NCBI GenBank assembly: GCA_900471485.1
Contig: UCEU01000007.1
Span: forward strand, 1-64,000
Direction of reading: 5' to 3'
Source: Hyphomicrobiales bacterium
Lineage (GTDB): Bacteria > Pseudomonadota > Alphaproteobacteria > Rhizobiales > Rhizobiaceae
Length of the DNA stretch: 64,000 nt
In this document: piece after piece, positions 47,163 through 56,805 of the stretch
How the letters are laid out: each line of letters opens with the position of its first letter
Numbering within the stretch: position 1 is the first letter of the stretch
Program-made: the position numbers and the translations under genes
The notes under the pieces: generated by a model
Databases searched by the model: none
The model's input: the letters and a program-made list of their open reading frames with translations, nothing else
What the model was told of the DNA's origin: nothing

Positions 47163-47792
47163 ATGAGAAACCCAGTCGATACCGCTATGGCCCTCGTGCC
47201 GATGGTTGTGGAACAGACCAATCGCGGTGAACGCTCCTATGATATCTACTCGCGCCTGCTCAAGGAACGCATCATCTTCCTGACGGGTCCGGTCGAAGAT
47301 CATATGGCAACGCTCGTTTGCGCCCAGCTGCTTTTCCTCGAAGCGGAAAACCCGAAGAAGGAAATCGCGCTCTACATCAACTCGCCGGGTGGCGTGGTGA
47401 CGGCGGGCATGGCGATTTACGACACCATGCAGTTCATCAAGCCGGCTGTTTCGACGCTCTGCATCGGCCAGGCCGCATCGATGGGCTCGCTGCTTCTCGC
47501 TGCCGGCGACAAGGATATGCGCTTCGCAACCCCGAACTCGCGCATCATGGTTCACCAGCCGTCGGGCGGTTTCCAGGGTCAGGCATCGGACATCGAGCGC
47601 CACGCACGCGACATCCTGAAGATGAAGCGTCGCCTGAACGAGGTCTATGTCAAGCACACCGGCCGCACCTATGACGAGGTTGAAAAGACGCTCGATCGTG
47701 ACCATTTCATGGATGCATCCGAGGCCAAGGACTGGGGCGTGATCGATAAGGTCCTCAGCTCGCGCGCCGAAATGGAAGGCGATGCGGCCTAG
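47163..47792 (+). CDS. clpP: ATP-dependent Clp protease proteolytic subunit
   Basis: Encodes 209 residues. The catalytic triad is S106 ([10 protein letters not shown]), H131 (MVHQPSGG) and D180, each nine residues after the mature E. coli numbering. The frame extends upstream, but the ATG at 47163 ([20 protein letters not shown]) gives the family length. It works with ClpX encoded next to it, and heat-shock control is suggested by the upstream promoter-like site. Confidence 0.97.
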   Translation: MRNPVDTAMALVPMVVEQTNRGERSYDIYSRLLKERIIFLTGPVEDHMATLVCAQLLFLEAENPKKEIALYINSPGGVVTAGMAIYDTMQFIKPAVSTLCIGQAASMGSLLLAAGDKDMRFATPNSRIMVHQPSGGFQGQASDIERHARDILKMKRRLNEVYVKHTGRTYDEVEKTLDRDHFMDASEAKDWGVIDKVLSSRAEMEGDAA

Positions 47793-47891
47793 CAAGAAGT
47801 AGGGATGGTGTTTTCTCCGCCACAGTTCTATCTCATTTGTGATCGAACAGAGAGATTAAGGCAGTGGCGGGTACGCCAATCTCAAGTATTA

Positions 47892-47921
47892 ATGCTATGT
47901 TGAATTTTTATGACATAGCAT
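47892..47921. promoter_or_regulatory. perfect 9-bp inverted repeat between clpP and clpX
   Basis: ATGCTATGT (47892-47900) and ACATAGCAT (47913-47921) form a perfect inverted repeat around a 12-base AT-rich centre. The location in the 294-base clpP-clpX gap suits a regulator binding site or a transcript hairpin. No T-run follows. Confidence 0.5.
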
Positions 47922-48086
47922 ATGGCATTCGAGGGGAATTCGTTGCCGCCGGGGTTTGAACCGCTTAGGTTTGCACCGGTTCGTGCCCCTCAAACGGCCT
48001 TGGCCGGCTGAAGCTCCAGGTCTGGAGCGGGCCAATGAGTGGACCGCAATTCACCTTGAAATGCGGCGTGCTGGAAGGAAAGTGAT

Positions 48087-49364
48087 ATGAGCAAAGTCAG
48101 CGGCAGCAACGGCGGCGACTCTAAAAACACCCTGTACTGCTCCTTCTGCGGAAAGAGCCAGCACGAAGTCCGGAAGCTTATCGCCGGGCCGACAGTTTTC
48201 ATCTGCGATGAATGCGTCGAATTGTGCATGGACATCATCCGCGAGGAAAACAAATCCTCGATGGTCAAGTCCCGCGACGGCGTTCCCACGCCCCAGGACA
48301 TCATCAAGGTTCTCGACGAATACGTCATCGGCCAGCGTCAGGCGAAGAAGATCCTGTCCGTTGCCGTTCACAACCATTACAAGCGCCTCGCGCACGCCAC
48401 CAAGAACGGCGAGATCGAGCTTGCGAAGTCGAACATCATGCTGGTCGGCCCGACCGGTTGCGGCAAGACCTATCTTGCCCAGACGCTCGCCCGCATTATC
48501 GACGTTCCCTTCACGATGGCCGATGCGACGACGCTGACCGAAGCCGGCTATGTCGGTGAAGACGTCGAAAACATCATCCTGAAGCTGCTGCAGGCCGCCG
48601 ACTACAACGTCGAGCGTGCTCAGCGCGGCATCGTCTACATCGACGAAGTGGACAAGATCTCTCGCAAGTCCGACAACCCGTCGATCACCCGCGACGTGTC
48701 GGGCGAGGGCGTGCAGCAGGCTCTGCTGAAGATCATGGAAGGCACGGTTGCCTCCGTGCCGCCGCAGGGTGGTCGCAAGCATCCGCAGCAGGAATTCCTG
48801 CAGGTCGACACGACGAACATCCTGTTCATCTGCGGCGGCGCATTCGCCGGCCTCGACAAGATCATCTCCGCCCGTGGCGAGAAGACGTCGATCGGCTTCG
48901 GCGCGACCGTCAAGGCTCCGGACGATCGCCGCGTCGGCGAAGTGCTGCGCGAGCTCGAGCCGGAAGATCTGGTCAAGTTCGGCCTCATCCCCGAATTCAT
49001 CGGTCGTCTGCCAGTCCTGGCAACGCTCGAGGATCTCGACGAGGATGCGCTGATCCAGATTCTGTCGGAGCCGAAGAACGCTCTGATCAAGCAGTACCAG
49101 CGCCTGTTCGAGATGGAAGACGTCGAGCTGACCTTCCACGAGGACGCCATGCGCGAAATCGCCCGCAAGGCGATCATCCGCAAGACCGGCGCCCGTGGTC
49201 TACGCTCGATCATGGAGAAGATCCTGCTCGACACGATGTTCGAGCTGCCGACGCTGGAAGGCGTTCGCGAAGTGGTCATTTCCGACGAAGTCGTTCGCGG
49301 CTCGTCGCGTCCGCTCTACATCTACGCGGATCGTCAGGACGAGAAGGCCAACGCTTCGGCGTAA
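48087..49364 (+). CDS. clpX: ATP-dependent unfoldase ClpX
   Basis: Encodes 425 residues of the AAA+ unfoldase that feeds ClpP. The N-terminal zinc-binding domain has C18, C21, C40 and C43 ([22 protein letters not shown]). Walker A is [10 protein letters not shown], Walker [10 protein letters not shown], and the ClpP-docking IGF loop is SIGFGA. A terminator follows 38 bases after the stop. Confidence 0.98.
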   Translation: MSKVSGSNGGDSKNTLYCSFCGKSQHEVRKLIAGPTVFICDECVELCMDIIREENKSSMVKSRDGVPTPQDIIKVLDEYVIGQRQAKKILSVAVHNHYKRLAHATKNGEIELAKSNIMLVGPTGCGKTYLAQTLARIIDVPFTMADATTLTEAGYVGEDVENIILKLLQAADYNVERAQRGIVYIDEVDKISRKSDNPSITRDVSGEGVQQALLKIMEGTVASVPPQGGRKHPQQEFLQVDTTNILFICGGAFAGLDKIISARGEKTSIGFGATVKAPDDRRVGEVLRELEPEDLVKFGLIPEFIGRLPVLATLEDLDEDALIQILSEPKNALIKQYQRLFEMEDVELTFHEDAMREIARKAIIRKTGARGLRSIMEKILLDTMFELPTLEGVREVVISDEVVRGSSRPLYIYADRQDEKANASA

Positions 49365-49402
49365 CGGCTTATCGAACTCTTTACGATACCCACCGTGTTT
49401 TT

Positions 49403-49430
49403 AGGGGCTTGCCGTCGGCGAGCCCCTTTC
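49403..49430 (+). terminator. rho-independent terminator after clpX
   Basis: An 11-bp stem with one G-T pair (49403-49413 with 49417-49427) is followed by a short T-rich stretch. It separates clpX from lon. Confidence 0.8.
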
Positions 49431-49669
49431 TATTTGAAAAACGGTGCACGGCCCTGATAAATCTTGCTGATGACGTCTGAAACCGGCCTTGCTGCCGTTG
49501 CGAATTGGCGCGCCCTTGACGATTATGGAATGATTCCGTTGGTGTGTTTCGGCAGTGTGTTTTAGCCGGTTCGGAAGTGGTAAGCGTCGGTCCAGCGCCG
49601 CGCGCCATTGTGCAGGTGTTCCGTTGTAGCATAGCTGTCATGTCCAAGGGGACGCGGGCCATGGCGAAG

Positions 49670-49698
49670 CTTGAAAAGCGTAGTCAGAACCTCCACTT
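49670..49698 (+). promoter_or_regulatory. probable sigma-32 promoter of lon
   Basis: CTTGAAA (49670-49676) is an exact heat-shock -35 element; CTCCACTT (49691-49698), 14 bases later, agrees with CCCCATNT at most positions. The predicted start is about 70 bases before lon. lon is a heat-shock gene in many proteobacteria. Confidence 0.5.
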
Positions 49699-49777
49699 GT
49701 ACACCAAGTGAGAGTGCGGCCGGTCTTGAACGGCCGCCCAGAAGAGCCCGGCAACGGGACGATGGAAAGGAAATAAA

Positions 49778-52195
49778 ATGACGAAGAAAACGTCAGTTGC
49801 GAGCAGCGTCGCCTATCCGGTTTTGCCCCTGCGTGACATCGTGGTCTTCCCGCATATGATCGTGCCGCTTTTCGTCGGCCGGGAAAAGTCGATCCGCGCG
49901 CTCGAGGAGGTCATGGGTTCCGACAAGCAGATCATGCTCGTCACCCAGATCAATGCGAGCGATGATGATCCGGATCCTTCCGCCATTCACAAGGTAGGCA
50001 CTGTCGCAAACGTCCTGCAGCTTCTGAAGCTGCCCGATGGCACAGTGAAGGTTCTCGTCGAGGGCCGTGCGCGTGCCGAGATCGACACCTATACCGATCG
50101 CGAAGATTTCTATGAAGCGCTCGGTCATGTGCTCGAAGAGCCGAATGACGATCCGGTCGAACTCGAAGCGCTCAGCCGCTCCGTGGTTTCTGAATTCGAG
50201 AGCTACGTAAAGCTCAACAAAAAGATCTCTCCGGAGGTTGTCGGCGCCGCAAGCCAGATCGACGATTACTCGAAGCTGGCCGATACGGTTGCCTCGCACC
50301 TGTCGATCAAGATCACCGAGAAGCAGGAGATGCTGGAAACCACTAGCGTCAAGGCACGCCTCGAAAAGGCGCTCGGTTTCATGGAAGGCGAGATCTCGGT
50401 CCTTCAGGTCGAGAAGCGTATCCGCTCGCGCGTCAAGCGCCAGATGGAGAAGACCCAGCGCGAATACTACCTGAATGAGCAGATGAAGGCGATCCAGAAG
50501 GAGCTCGGCGACGGCGAGGAAGGCCGCGACGAGATGGCTGAACTGGAAGAGCGCATCGGCAAGACCAAGCTCTCCAAGGAAGCCCGTGAAAAGGCCGATG
50601 CGGAGCTGAAGAAGCTGCGCCAGATGAGCCCGATGTCGGCGGAAGCCACCGTCGTGCGCAACTATCTGGATTGGCTGCTCGGTATTCCGTGGTCGAAGAA
50701 GTCGAAGATCAAGACGGATCTCAACAACGCCGAGAAGATCCTCGAAGCCGATCACTTCGGTCTCGACAAGGTCAAGGAGCGCATCGTCGAGTATCTGGCT
50801 GTTCAGGCGCGCGCGACCAAGATCAAGGGTCCGATCCTGTGCCTCGTCGGCCCTCCGGGTGTCGGCAAGACCTCGCTCGCCCAGTCGATCGCCAAGGCGA
50901 CCGGCCGTGAGTATGTCCGCATGGCGCTCGGCGGCGTTCGTGACGAAGCTGAAATCCGCGGTCACCGCCGCACCTACATCGGTTCGATGCCCGGCAAGGT
51001 CATCCAGTCGATGAAGAAGGCGAAGAAGTCCAACCCGCTCTTCCTGCTCGATGAGATCGACAAGATGGGCCAGGACTTCCGCGGCGATCCGTCTTCGGCT
51101 CTGCTCGAAGTGCTGGATCCGGCACAGAACTCGACCTTCATGGACCACTACCTCGAGGTCGAATACGATCTGTCGGACGTGATGTTCATCACGACGGCGA
51201 ATACGCTGAATATCCCTGCGCCCCTTATGGACCGCATGGAAGTGATCCGTATCGCCGGCTACACCGAGGACGAAAAGCGTGAGATCGCCAAGCGGCACCT
51301 GCTGCCGAAGGCAATCAAGGAACATGCGCTGCAGCCGAGTGAATTCTCGGTCAGCGACGATGCCCTGATGGCCGTCATCCAGCAGTACACCCGCGAAGCC
51401 GGTGTCCGTAGCTTTGAGCGCGAACTGATGAAGCTCGCCCGCAAGGCGGTCACGGAGATCATCAAGGGCAAGACGAAGTCGGTGCATGTCACGGCTGAGA
51501 ATATCCATGACTATCTGGGCGTTCCGCGCTTCCGCCACGGCGAAGCCGAGCGCGAGGATCAGGTCGGTGTCGTCACCGGTCTGGCATGGACCGAGGTAGG
51601 CGGCGAGCTGCTGACGATCGAAGGCGTCATGATGCCGGGCAAGGGTCGCATGACCGTGACCGGCAATCTGAAGGAAGTCATGAAGGAATCGATCTCGGCG
51701 GCGGCGTCCTACGTCCGTTCGCGTGCTGTCGATTTCGGCATCGAGCCGCCGCGCTTCGACAAGTCGGACATCCACGTCCACGTGCCTGAGGGTGCGACCC
51801 CGAAGGATGGTCCGTCGGCTGGTGTTGCCATGGCAACGGCGATCGTTTCGATCATGACCGGCATTCCGGTCGACAAGAACGTGGCGATGACGGGTGAAAT
51901 CACCCTGCGCGGTCGTGTTCTGCCGATCGGCGGCCTGAAGGAAAAGCTGCTTGCAGCGCTTCGCGGTGGCATCAAGAAGGTGCTGATCCCGGAAGAGAAC
52001 GCCAAGGATCTGGCGGAGATTCCGGATAACGTGAAGAACAACATGGAGATCATCCCGGTGTCCCGCATGGGCGAGGTGATCAAGCACGCTCTGGTCCGCA
52101 GACCCGAGCCGATCGAGTGGGATGGGACGGTGGAAACGCCTGTCATCGCCACGGTCGAGGGGCTCGACGAAACGGGTGCGAACATCGCTCACTGA
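49778..52195 (+). CDS. lon: ATP-dependent protease Lon
   Basis: Encodes 805 residues. An N-terminal substrate-binding domain ([20 protein letters not shown]) is followed by a coiled region near residues 200-260, the AAA+ domain with [12 protein letters not shown], and the protease domain with the Ser-Lys dyad S680 ([15 protein letters not shown]) and K723 ([12 protein letters not shown]). It degrades misfolded and regulatory proteins in the cytosol. It stands between clpX and hup, a common arrangement. Confidence 0.98.
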   Translation: MTKKTSVASSVAYPVLPLRDIVVFPHMIVPLFVGREKSIRALEEVMGSDKQIMLVTQINASDDDPDPSAIHKVGTVANVLQLLKLPDGTVKVLVEGRARAEIDTYTDREDFYEALGHVLEEPNDDPVELEALSRSVVSEFESYVKLNKKISPEVVGAASQIDDYSKLADTVASHLSIKITEKQEMLETTSVKARLEKALGFMEGEISVLQVEKRIRSRVKRQMEKTQREYYLNEQMKAIQKELGDGEEGRDEMAELEERIGKTKLSKEAREKADAELKKLRQMSPMSAEATVVRNYLDWLLGIPWSKKSKIKTDLNNAEKILEADHFGLDKVKERIVEYLAVQARATKIKGPILCLVGPPGVGKTSLAQSIAKATGREYVRMALGGVRDEAEIRGHRRTYIGSMPGKVIQSMKKAKKSNPLFLLDEIDKMGQDFRGDPSSALLEVLDPAQNSTFMDHYLEVEYDLSDVMFITTANTLNIPAPLMDRMEVIRIAGYTEDEKREIAKRHLLPKAIKEHALQPSEFSVSDDALMAVIQQYTREAGVRSFERELMKLARKAVTEIIKGKTKSVHVTAENIHDYLGVPRFRHGEAEREDQVGVVTGLAWTEVGGELLTIEGVMMPGKGRMTVTGNLKEVMKESISAAASYVRSRAVDFGIEPPRFDKSDIHVHVPEGATPKDGPSAGVAMATAIVSIMTGIPVDKNVAMTGEITLRGRVLPIGGLKEKLLAALRGGIKKVLIPEENAKDLAEIPDNVKNNMEIIPVSRMGEVIKHALVRRPEPIEWDGTVETPVIATVEGLDETGANIAH

Positions 52196-52237
52196 GCCTT
52201 GTTTGCCACATTCGTGCCCCATTGCTTAAAAACCCTG

Positions 52238-52268
52238 AAAAGGCTGGCATTTTTGCCAGCCTTTTTTT
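52238..52268 (+). terminator. rho-independent terminator after lon
   Basis: A 12-bp perfect stem (52238-52249 with 52254-52265) with a TTTT loop continues into a T-run. It lies 43 bases after the lon stop and separates lon from hup. Confidence 0.92.
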
Positions 52269-52401
52269 GTGAAAACCGCTTTGGGGTGCTTGCATTTCCT
52301 TGATTTGCAGGGTCTTTGGGGTGCGGCGGGCCTGATGCACCATATTCCGTGCCCGGCTATAGATTTGAGTCGTTTCGAACCGTTTAGAAAGGGGTGGAAA
52401 C

Positions 52402-52677
52402 ATGAACAAGAATGAACTCGTGTCCGCAGTTGCCGAAAAGGCAGGACTCTCGAAGACCGATGCTGCTTCGGCAGTTGACGCTGTTTTCGAAGTTGTTCAG
52501 GCTGAACTTAAGGGCAAGGGCGACGTTCGCCTCGCTGGTTTCGGTAGCTTCACCGTTTCCCATCGCGCCGCCACGAAGGGCCGCAATCCGTCCACCGGCG
52601 CTGAAGTCGATATCCCGGCTCGCAACGTGCCGAAGTTCACGCCCGGCAAGGGCCTGAAGGAAGCCGTTAACGGCTGA
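52402..52677 (+). CDS. hup: DNA-binding protein HU
   Basis: Encodes a 91-residue HU-type histone-like protein that bends and compacts DNA. It opens MNKNELVSAVAEKAGLSKTD and has the arm motif GFGSFTVSHRAATKGRNPST and RNVPKFTPGKGLKEAVN. GGGGTGG lies before the ATG. A monocistronic unit bounded by terminators. Confidence 0.97.
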   Translation: MNKNELVSAVAEKAGLSKTDAASAVDAVFEVVQAELKGKGDVRLAGFGSFTVSHRAATKGRNPSTGAEVDIPARNVPKFTPGKGLKEAVNG

Positions 52678-52724
52678 TTGGTTTGCTTGGTTGCCGGGCG
52701 ACGAGGCCGGTGACGCAAGTTTCG

Positions 52725-52753
52725 AAGGGTTCGGCGAAAGCCGGACCCTTTTT
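52725..52753 (+). terminator. rho-independent terminator after hup
   Basis: An 11-bp stem with one T-G pair (52725-52735 with 52740-52750), a GAAA loop and a following T-run end the hup transcript 48 bases after the gene. The next feature is the FMN riboswitch. Confidence 0.88.
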
Positions 52754-52799
52754 ACGTTGATGGGCCTTGCCGTCGTCTAAGCTTTGTCCTAGGCAGGAT

Positions 52800-52950
52800 C
52801 TGTTCTCAGGGCGGGGTGAAACTCCCCACCGGCGGTAAAGGGGCAATTGCCTCAAGCCCGCGAGCGCCTTTCGGGTCTACCGGAAGGGTCAGCAGATCCG
52901 GTGCGATTCCGGAGCCGACGGTCATAGTCCGGATGGAAGAGAATGAATGG
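52800..52950 (+). promoter_or_regulatory. FMN riboswitch (RFN element)
   Basis: The conserved RFN core is clear: CTCAGGGCGGGGTGAAA near the start, CCCCACCGGCGGTAA, AGCCCGCGAGCG, then GGTCAGCAGATCCGGTG and CATAGTCCGGATGGAAGAGA at the 3' end. It binds flavin mononucleotide and shuts off the gene downstream. The stretch 52961-52976 (GGGCAG-GGGA-CTGCCC) forms a hairpin that may be part of the expression platform. It precedes the ribN-type gene by about 80 bases. Confidence 0.95.
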
Positions 52951-53027
52951 AATGCGCTAAGGGCAGGGGACTGCCCGTGATCGCGTGCCGTTCATGCGTC
53001 CTGATTTGTGTTGGTCCTTGAATATGG

Positions 53028-53936
53028 ATGAATGACATGAATCAGAATTCCGGTGCGTTTCCCGCATCGCGCGCCTTGGCCGGAGCCGGCTGGATGGTGC
53101 TTGCAGGCATTGCCTTTGCAATTCTCAACGTGGTCACCCAGTGGCTGACGATGAAACTCGGTTTCCCCTCGGCATCGACCGCGTTCTGGCAATATGCCTT
53201 CGCGCTGGTCTTCTCCTTGCCGTTCTTGAAAAAGGTCGGCCTGTCGGCCATGCGTACGCGTTATCCGTGGCGCCACGTCGTTCGCGTGGCCTTGGCGGCA
53301 TTCGGTGTCGAGGCATGGATAGCAGGTCTTGCGGTGGTTCCGATCTGGCAGGCGATCGCGCTCGTCATGACGTCGCCCTTCTTCATCATCCTCGGCGCCA
53401 GGCTCTTCCTTGGTGAACAGGTCGGCGCTGCGCGCTGGATGGCAACGGCGGTCGGCTTCGCCGGCGCCATGATCATACTGCAGCCCTGGTCCGACAGCTT
53501 CACCTGGGCGGCCTTCCTGCCAATCCTGTCCGCACTGTTGTGGGGCGCCTCGTCGCTGATGACAAAGAGCCTCACGGGCATTGAGAAACCCGAGACGATC
53601 ACCGTATGGCTCTTGCTGTTACTGACGCCGATCAATGGCGGCCTCGCGCTTGCGGCAGGTTTTGCGATGCCGACAGGCATGACCCTCGTGCTTTTCGTCG
53701 TAGCCGGACTGCTGACGGTGATGGCGCAGTATTTCCTGACACTCGCCTATACGGTGGCCGATGCCGCCTATGTGCAGCCTTTCGACGACCTGAAGCTGCC
53801 GCTCAACGTCATCGCCGGCTGGCTGTTCTTCGGTTACGCACCGGCGGGCTATCTGTGGATCGGCGCGCTGCTCATCCTCGGCGCATCCCTCTTCATCATG
53901 CGCAACGAACTGAAACGCGAGCGCGCTGGCACTTGA
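53028..53936 (+). CDS. ribN: riboflavin transporter RibN (DMT family)
   Basis: Encodes about 302 residues with ten hydrophobic helices in two EamA-like repeats. NVVTQWLTMKLGFPSASTAF and YTVADAAYVQPFDDLKLPLN are characteristic of RibN, known as a riboflavin importer in rhizobia. The FMN riboswitch upstream strongly supports the substrate. Start is uncertain: ATG codons at 53028 and 53037 are in frame, and neither has a strong ribosome binding site. Confidence 0.9.
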   Translation: MNDMNQNSGAFPASRALAGAGWMVLAGIAFAILNVVTQWLTMKLGFPSASTAFWQYAFALVFSLPFLKKVGLSAMRTRYPWRHVVRVALAAFGVEAWIAGLAVVPIWQAIALVMTSPFFIILGARLFLGEQVGAARWMATAVGFAGAMIILQPWSDSFTWAAFLPILSALLWGASSLMTKSLTGIEKPETITVWLLLLLTPINGGLALAAGFAMPTGMTLVLFVVAGLLTVMAQYFLTLAYTVADAAYVQPFDDLKLPLNVIAGWLFFGYAPAGYLWIGALLILGASLFIMRNELKRERAGT

Positions 53937-53966
53937 ACAACTTCGATTCTACGTGATGCCCACAAA

Positions 53967-53995
53967 AAAATGGCCGGAGAATATCCGGCCATTTT
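53967..53995. terminator. bidirectional terminator between ribN and the aldo/keto reductase
   Basis: TGGCCGGA (53971-53978) pairs with TCCGGCCA (53984-53991) around a five-base loop, flanked by an A-run before and a T-run after. It can end both converging genes. Confidence 0.88.
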
Positions 53996-54013
53996 CACGT
54001 CTGCTGATCGCTC

Positions 54014-55000
54014 CTACCAGCGCTGATGCACATGCGGCGCGATCAGTCGGCTGTAGATCTCGCGCGTCGCCTCCATCACCTCATGCGACAAGGGTGCCAG
54101 GCTTGTGGCAGCGGCGTTGGACTTCGCCTGCTCGGCATTGCGTGCGCCGGGAATGACGACGGTCACGGCGTCGCTCATCAGGATCCAGCGCAGCGCGAAG
54201 GCAGCCATCGAAGCGCCCGCGGGCACCAGCTTGCGGATTTCCTCGACAGCCTGCAGCCCCACTTCGAGCGGCACGCCCGCGAATGTCTCGCCGACGTCGA
54301 ATGCCTCGCCATGGCGGTTGAAGTTGCGGTGGTCGTCTTTGGCGAATGTCGTGGCGGCGGTGATCTTTCCCGAAAGCAGCCCGCTCGCCAGCGGCACGCG
54401 CGCGATGACGGCGATGTTCTTCTCGTGCGCCTGCTGGAAGAACAGGTGATCCGGCCGCTGGCGGAAGATGTTGTAGATGATCTGGATGCTGGCGACGCCC
54501 GGAAATTCGATCGCCTTCAGCGCCTCTTCGACCTTCTCGACGCTCACGCCATAGCCCATGATCTTGCCGGCCTTCTGCAGCTCGCTGAGGCCCTCGAATA
54601 CCTCGGGCCGATAGAGCACGTCCGTCGGCGGGCAGTGCAGCTGCACGAGGTCGAGGGTGTCGACGCGCAGGTTCTTCAGGCTGCGGTCGATGAAGCCTTC
54701 GAGATTGGCCTTGGTATAGCCGTCCGCCACATGCGGATTGAGTCGCCGGCCGGCCTTGGTCGCCACCATCGGACGCTGACCGCCCCGGCTTTCGAGAACG
54801 TCGGCGATGATCTTCTCCGAGCGGCCGTCGCCATAGACGTCGGCCGTGTCGATGAAGGTCATGCCGGCATCGAGCGCCGCGTTCAGCGCCTCGCGCCCGT
54901 CAGCCTCGCTGACGTCGCCCCAGGAACCACCGATCTGCCAGGCGCCGAAACCAATGTTGGTTACGGTATGGGGCAGGTGGCCGAAAGAATGCTGTTTCAT
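54014..55000 (-). CDS. aldo/keto reductase
   Basis: Encodes 328 residues of the NADPH-dependent TIM-barrel family. The catalytic tetrad region TFIDTADVYGDGRSEKII (Asp, Tyr), MVATKAGRR (Lys) and LVQLHCPP (His) is visible. The ATG at 55000 with GGAGG before it is chosen over the longer frame. Substrate unknown; it resembles YdjG/IolS-type members. A lone gene. Confidence 0.92.
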   Translation of the reverse strand: MKQHSFGHLPHTVTNIGFGAWQIGGSWGDVSEADGREALNAALDAGMTFIDTADVYGDGRSEKIIADVLESRGGQRPMVATKAGRRLNPHVADGYTKANLEGFIDRSLKNLRVDTLDLVQLHCPPTDVLYRPEVFEGLSELQKAGKIMGYGVSVEKVEEALKAIEFPGVASIQIIYNIFRQRPDHLFFQQAHEKNIAVIARVPLASGLLSGKITAATTFAKDDHRNFNRHGEAFDVGETFAGVPLEVGLQAVEEIRKLVPAGASMAAFALRWILMSDAVTVVIPGARNAEQAKSNAAATSLAPLSHEVMEATREIYSRLIAPHVHQRW

Positions 55001-55108
55001 GATAGTCCTCCGCGCATGATTGTCGGATTTCGGACTAACAGCCCGCCGGAGACCCGGCAAGCACCTCATCGTTCGGTCGATCAACTGGGTCGGTGATTCC
55101 GGTCGCTC

Positions 55109-55714
55109 TTAGAGCCGCTTTAGGCAGTACGAGAAATGCGCATGAGACTCGACCGTCAGAAACTCGAACTGCCAGCCATAGTCCTTGCAGAACTTGTTCA
55201 CCGCCTCGACGACGCCATAGACGATCGGCTTGACGGTATTGCCGGTGCAGAAGTCATGGCCGGCGATGCGGCCCGAGCGCTTCACCTTCTTTTCGCAGAT
55301 GAGCAGCTCTTGCCAGGTCAGTTCGAACGAGTGATCGGTGTCGATATAGGCCCAATCGAGGAAATCGTCTTCGAACTCGGCAAGTTTCCCCAGCGAAGTG
55401 CCCTGCATCAGCTGCAGCTGGCCGCTCTCGATCTGTTGCGCGAACTGGGTATGGATCTGGTCGAGGCCCGAGCTATAGCGGTCCATGCTCCAGGGATCGA
55501 TCAGGTAAAGCTGCGCGGGGCGATTCTTTTCGAGAATCTCGGCCGTATATTCCCCAAAGGCCGCGCCCACTTCGACGCCGATTCCCCCATTGGGAATGCG
55601 ATAAAGCAATTCGCCTCGATCCGGCAGCAGCCGCGCATTTTCCATATGGTGCGCCGAAAGCTGAGTCCTTGGCATGGCCGCCCTTTGCGCCTGCCGTTCT
55701 TCGCGTGTTTTCAT
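55109..55714 (-). CDS. class I SAM-dependent methyltransferase
   Basis: Encodes 201 residues. The SAM-binding loop VEVGAAFGEYTAEILEK and the acidic residue in LYLIDPW are seen, with YIDTDHSFELTWQELLIC as in the methyltransferase-24 group. C-terminal KFCKDYGWQFEFLTVESHAH is also characteristic. Substrate not known; related enzymes act on glycans or glycolipids. Confidence 0.8.
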   Translation of the reverse strand: MKTREERQAQRAAMPRTQLSAHHMENARLLPDRGELLYRIPNGGIGVEVGAAFGEYTAEILEKNRPAQLYLIDPWSMDRYSSGLDQIHTQFAQQIESGQLQLMQGTSLGKLAEFEDDFLDWAYIDTDHSFELTWQELLICEKKVKRSGRIAGHDFCTGNTVKPIVYGVVEAVNKFCKDYGWQFEFLTVESHAHFSYCLKRL

Positions 55715-55825
55715 GGATCTGTCTCTGCTTGTGATTTCGGCCGGAACCTAATCGCCGAGGCATGCAAAGGCAACCGGCCGCGGTGAGGCCGCTGGAGAAC
55801 TGCAGATCAAATAAAAGGGAAGGAA

Positions 55826-55901
55826 TGGTGGGCGATGAGAGACTCGAACTCCCGACATCCTCGGTGTAAACGAGGCGCTCTACCAACTGAGCTAATCGCC
55901 C
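55826..55901 (-). tRNA. tRNA-Val (anticodon TAC)
   Basis: On the minus strand a 76-base tRNA begins GGGCGATTAGCTCAG and ends ATCGCCCACCA. The acceptor stem pairs perfectly, the anticodon loop is TTTACAC, and CCA is encoded. Decodes valine codons. Confidence 0.97.
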
Positions 55902-56278
55902 TTCGCTGTGCGGATCATGTCCGCCGCGTCGGTGGCCGTGATCTATGCGGATCGCGCAAAAACCGCAAGAGCGTTTGTGAAGATTTTTTGATTTTTTTCG
56001 ATCGGCTCCCGTGGCCGCGGTATTTTTGCGGATCTCGCGCCTGTGGAAAAAGATCGGGGCAGGGGAGTGGTAGTCGCTTGAAGCGGTGCTCGCGCTTGAG
56101 AACGTAAGGCATCGATCGGCGAGTGAATTTTATTCCCCACAAACAATTCGACAACTGTCATCGTTTTGTCTCCAAACCTGCTTGACACTGAAAAGCGAAC
56201 CCCTTAGTTAGCCGCTCATCGAAGCGGCAAGCCTGCTTTGACAAGGACGCGAAAGCTTCCGGATTGCTTGAAATGAAT
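55902..56278. other. gene-free region between tRNA-Val and tRNA-Asp with a probable promoter
   Basis: No gene is supported in these 377 bases. TTGACA at 56182-56187 is an exact -35 element placed about 95 bases before the first tRNA-Asp; the -10 (near 56205-56210) is weak. Two long T-runs (around 55984-55999) on the plus strand are of unknown meaning. Confidence 0.45.
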
Positions 56279-56355
56279 GCGGGTGTAGCTCAGTCGGTTA
56301 GAGTGCCGGCCTGTCACGCCGGAGGTCGCGGGTTCGAGCCCCGTCACTCGCGCCA
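56279..56355 (+). tRNA. tRNA-Asp (anticodon GTC), copy 1
   Basis: A 77-base tRNA begins GCGGGTGTAGCTCAG and ends CACTCGCGCCA. The anticodon loop is CTGTCAC, so anticodon GTC for aspartate. CCA is encoded. Confidence 0.97.
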
Positions 56356-56404
56356 TTTCAATGCAGGTGCAAATGCACTCCGGTCCGTTTTCGATCCGTA
56401 ATGC

Positions 56405-56481
56405 GCGGGTGTAGCTCAGTCGGTTAGAGTGCCGGCCTGTCACGCCGGAGGTCGCGGGTTCGAGCCCCGTCACTCGCGCCA
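56405..56481 (+). tRNA. tRNA-Asp (anticodon GTC), copy 2
   Basis: This copy looks identical to the one at 56279-56355, with a 49-base spacer. The two are probably co-transcribed and processed from one precursor. Confidence 0.97.
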
Positions 56482-56805
56482 TTTCTCTCAGAGAAATGAT
56501 TTCCGGAAATACCTTCTCAAGACTTTCATATTTCAGCAAACCTGTTCTTTGCGGCGCTCACTTTACCATTCGAGCCATGCGCTCAGCGCTGGTCAGGCAT
56601 GCAACTCGAATCGCTGCTTGTGGTTTTGTCGCGACATCATTGCATCTGCTTGATAAAGTCCGCCCGCGAGTGCTCGATTGGCATTCTAAATGTCTTGCGC
56701 CGTGGCTCCGGCTGCGCTAACCACGGCGGGATTACAACGCACGTTCGCTTGCCGGGCAAATGCCCACTCTCGCCTCCCGGCGTATGGCAAGCAGGGATGA
56801 ACCTG
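56482..56805 (+). other. gene-free region before the nuo operon
   Basis: These 324 bases should hold the end of the tRNA transcript and the nuo promoter. A CCGTGG/CCACGG stem with an internal loop lies near 56700-56728. I could not identify a convincing -35/-10 pair or a terminator. Confidence 0.4.

Larger units (their letters stand above)
49365..49777. other. clpX-lon intergenic region
   Basis: The 413-base gap contains the clpX terminator (49403-49430) and, at the end, the probable heat-shock promoter of lon (49670-49698). Between them, 49431-49669, I see no gene and no RNA signature. A 5-bp dyad ACTTG/CAAGT lies at 49695-49709. Confidence 0.5.

Noticed and set aside
49793..52222. An open frame of about 809 codons on the minus strand across lon.
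   Set aside because: It is the mirror of lon. GC-rich codon use often leaves long antisense frames; there is no ribosome binding site and the protein is an Arg/Asp/His/Leu-rich mix with no family resemblance.
56100..56280. Additional tRNA or small RNA upstream of the tRNA-Asp pair.
   Set aside because: No cloverleaf or CCA-ended structure could be drawn.
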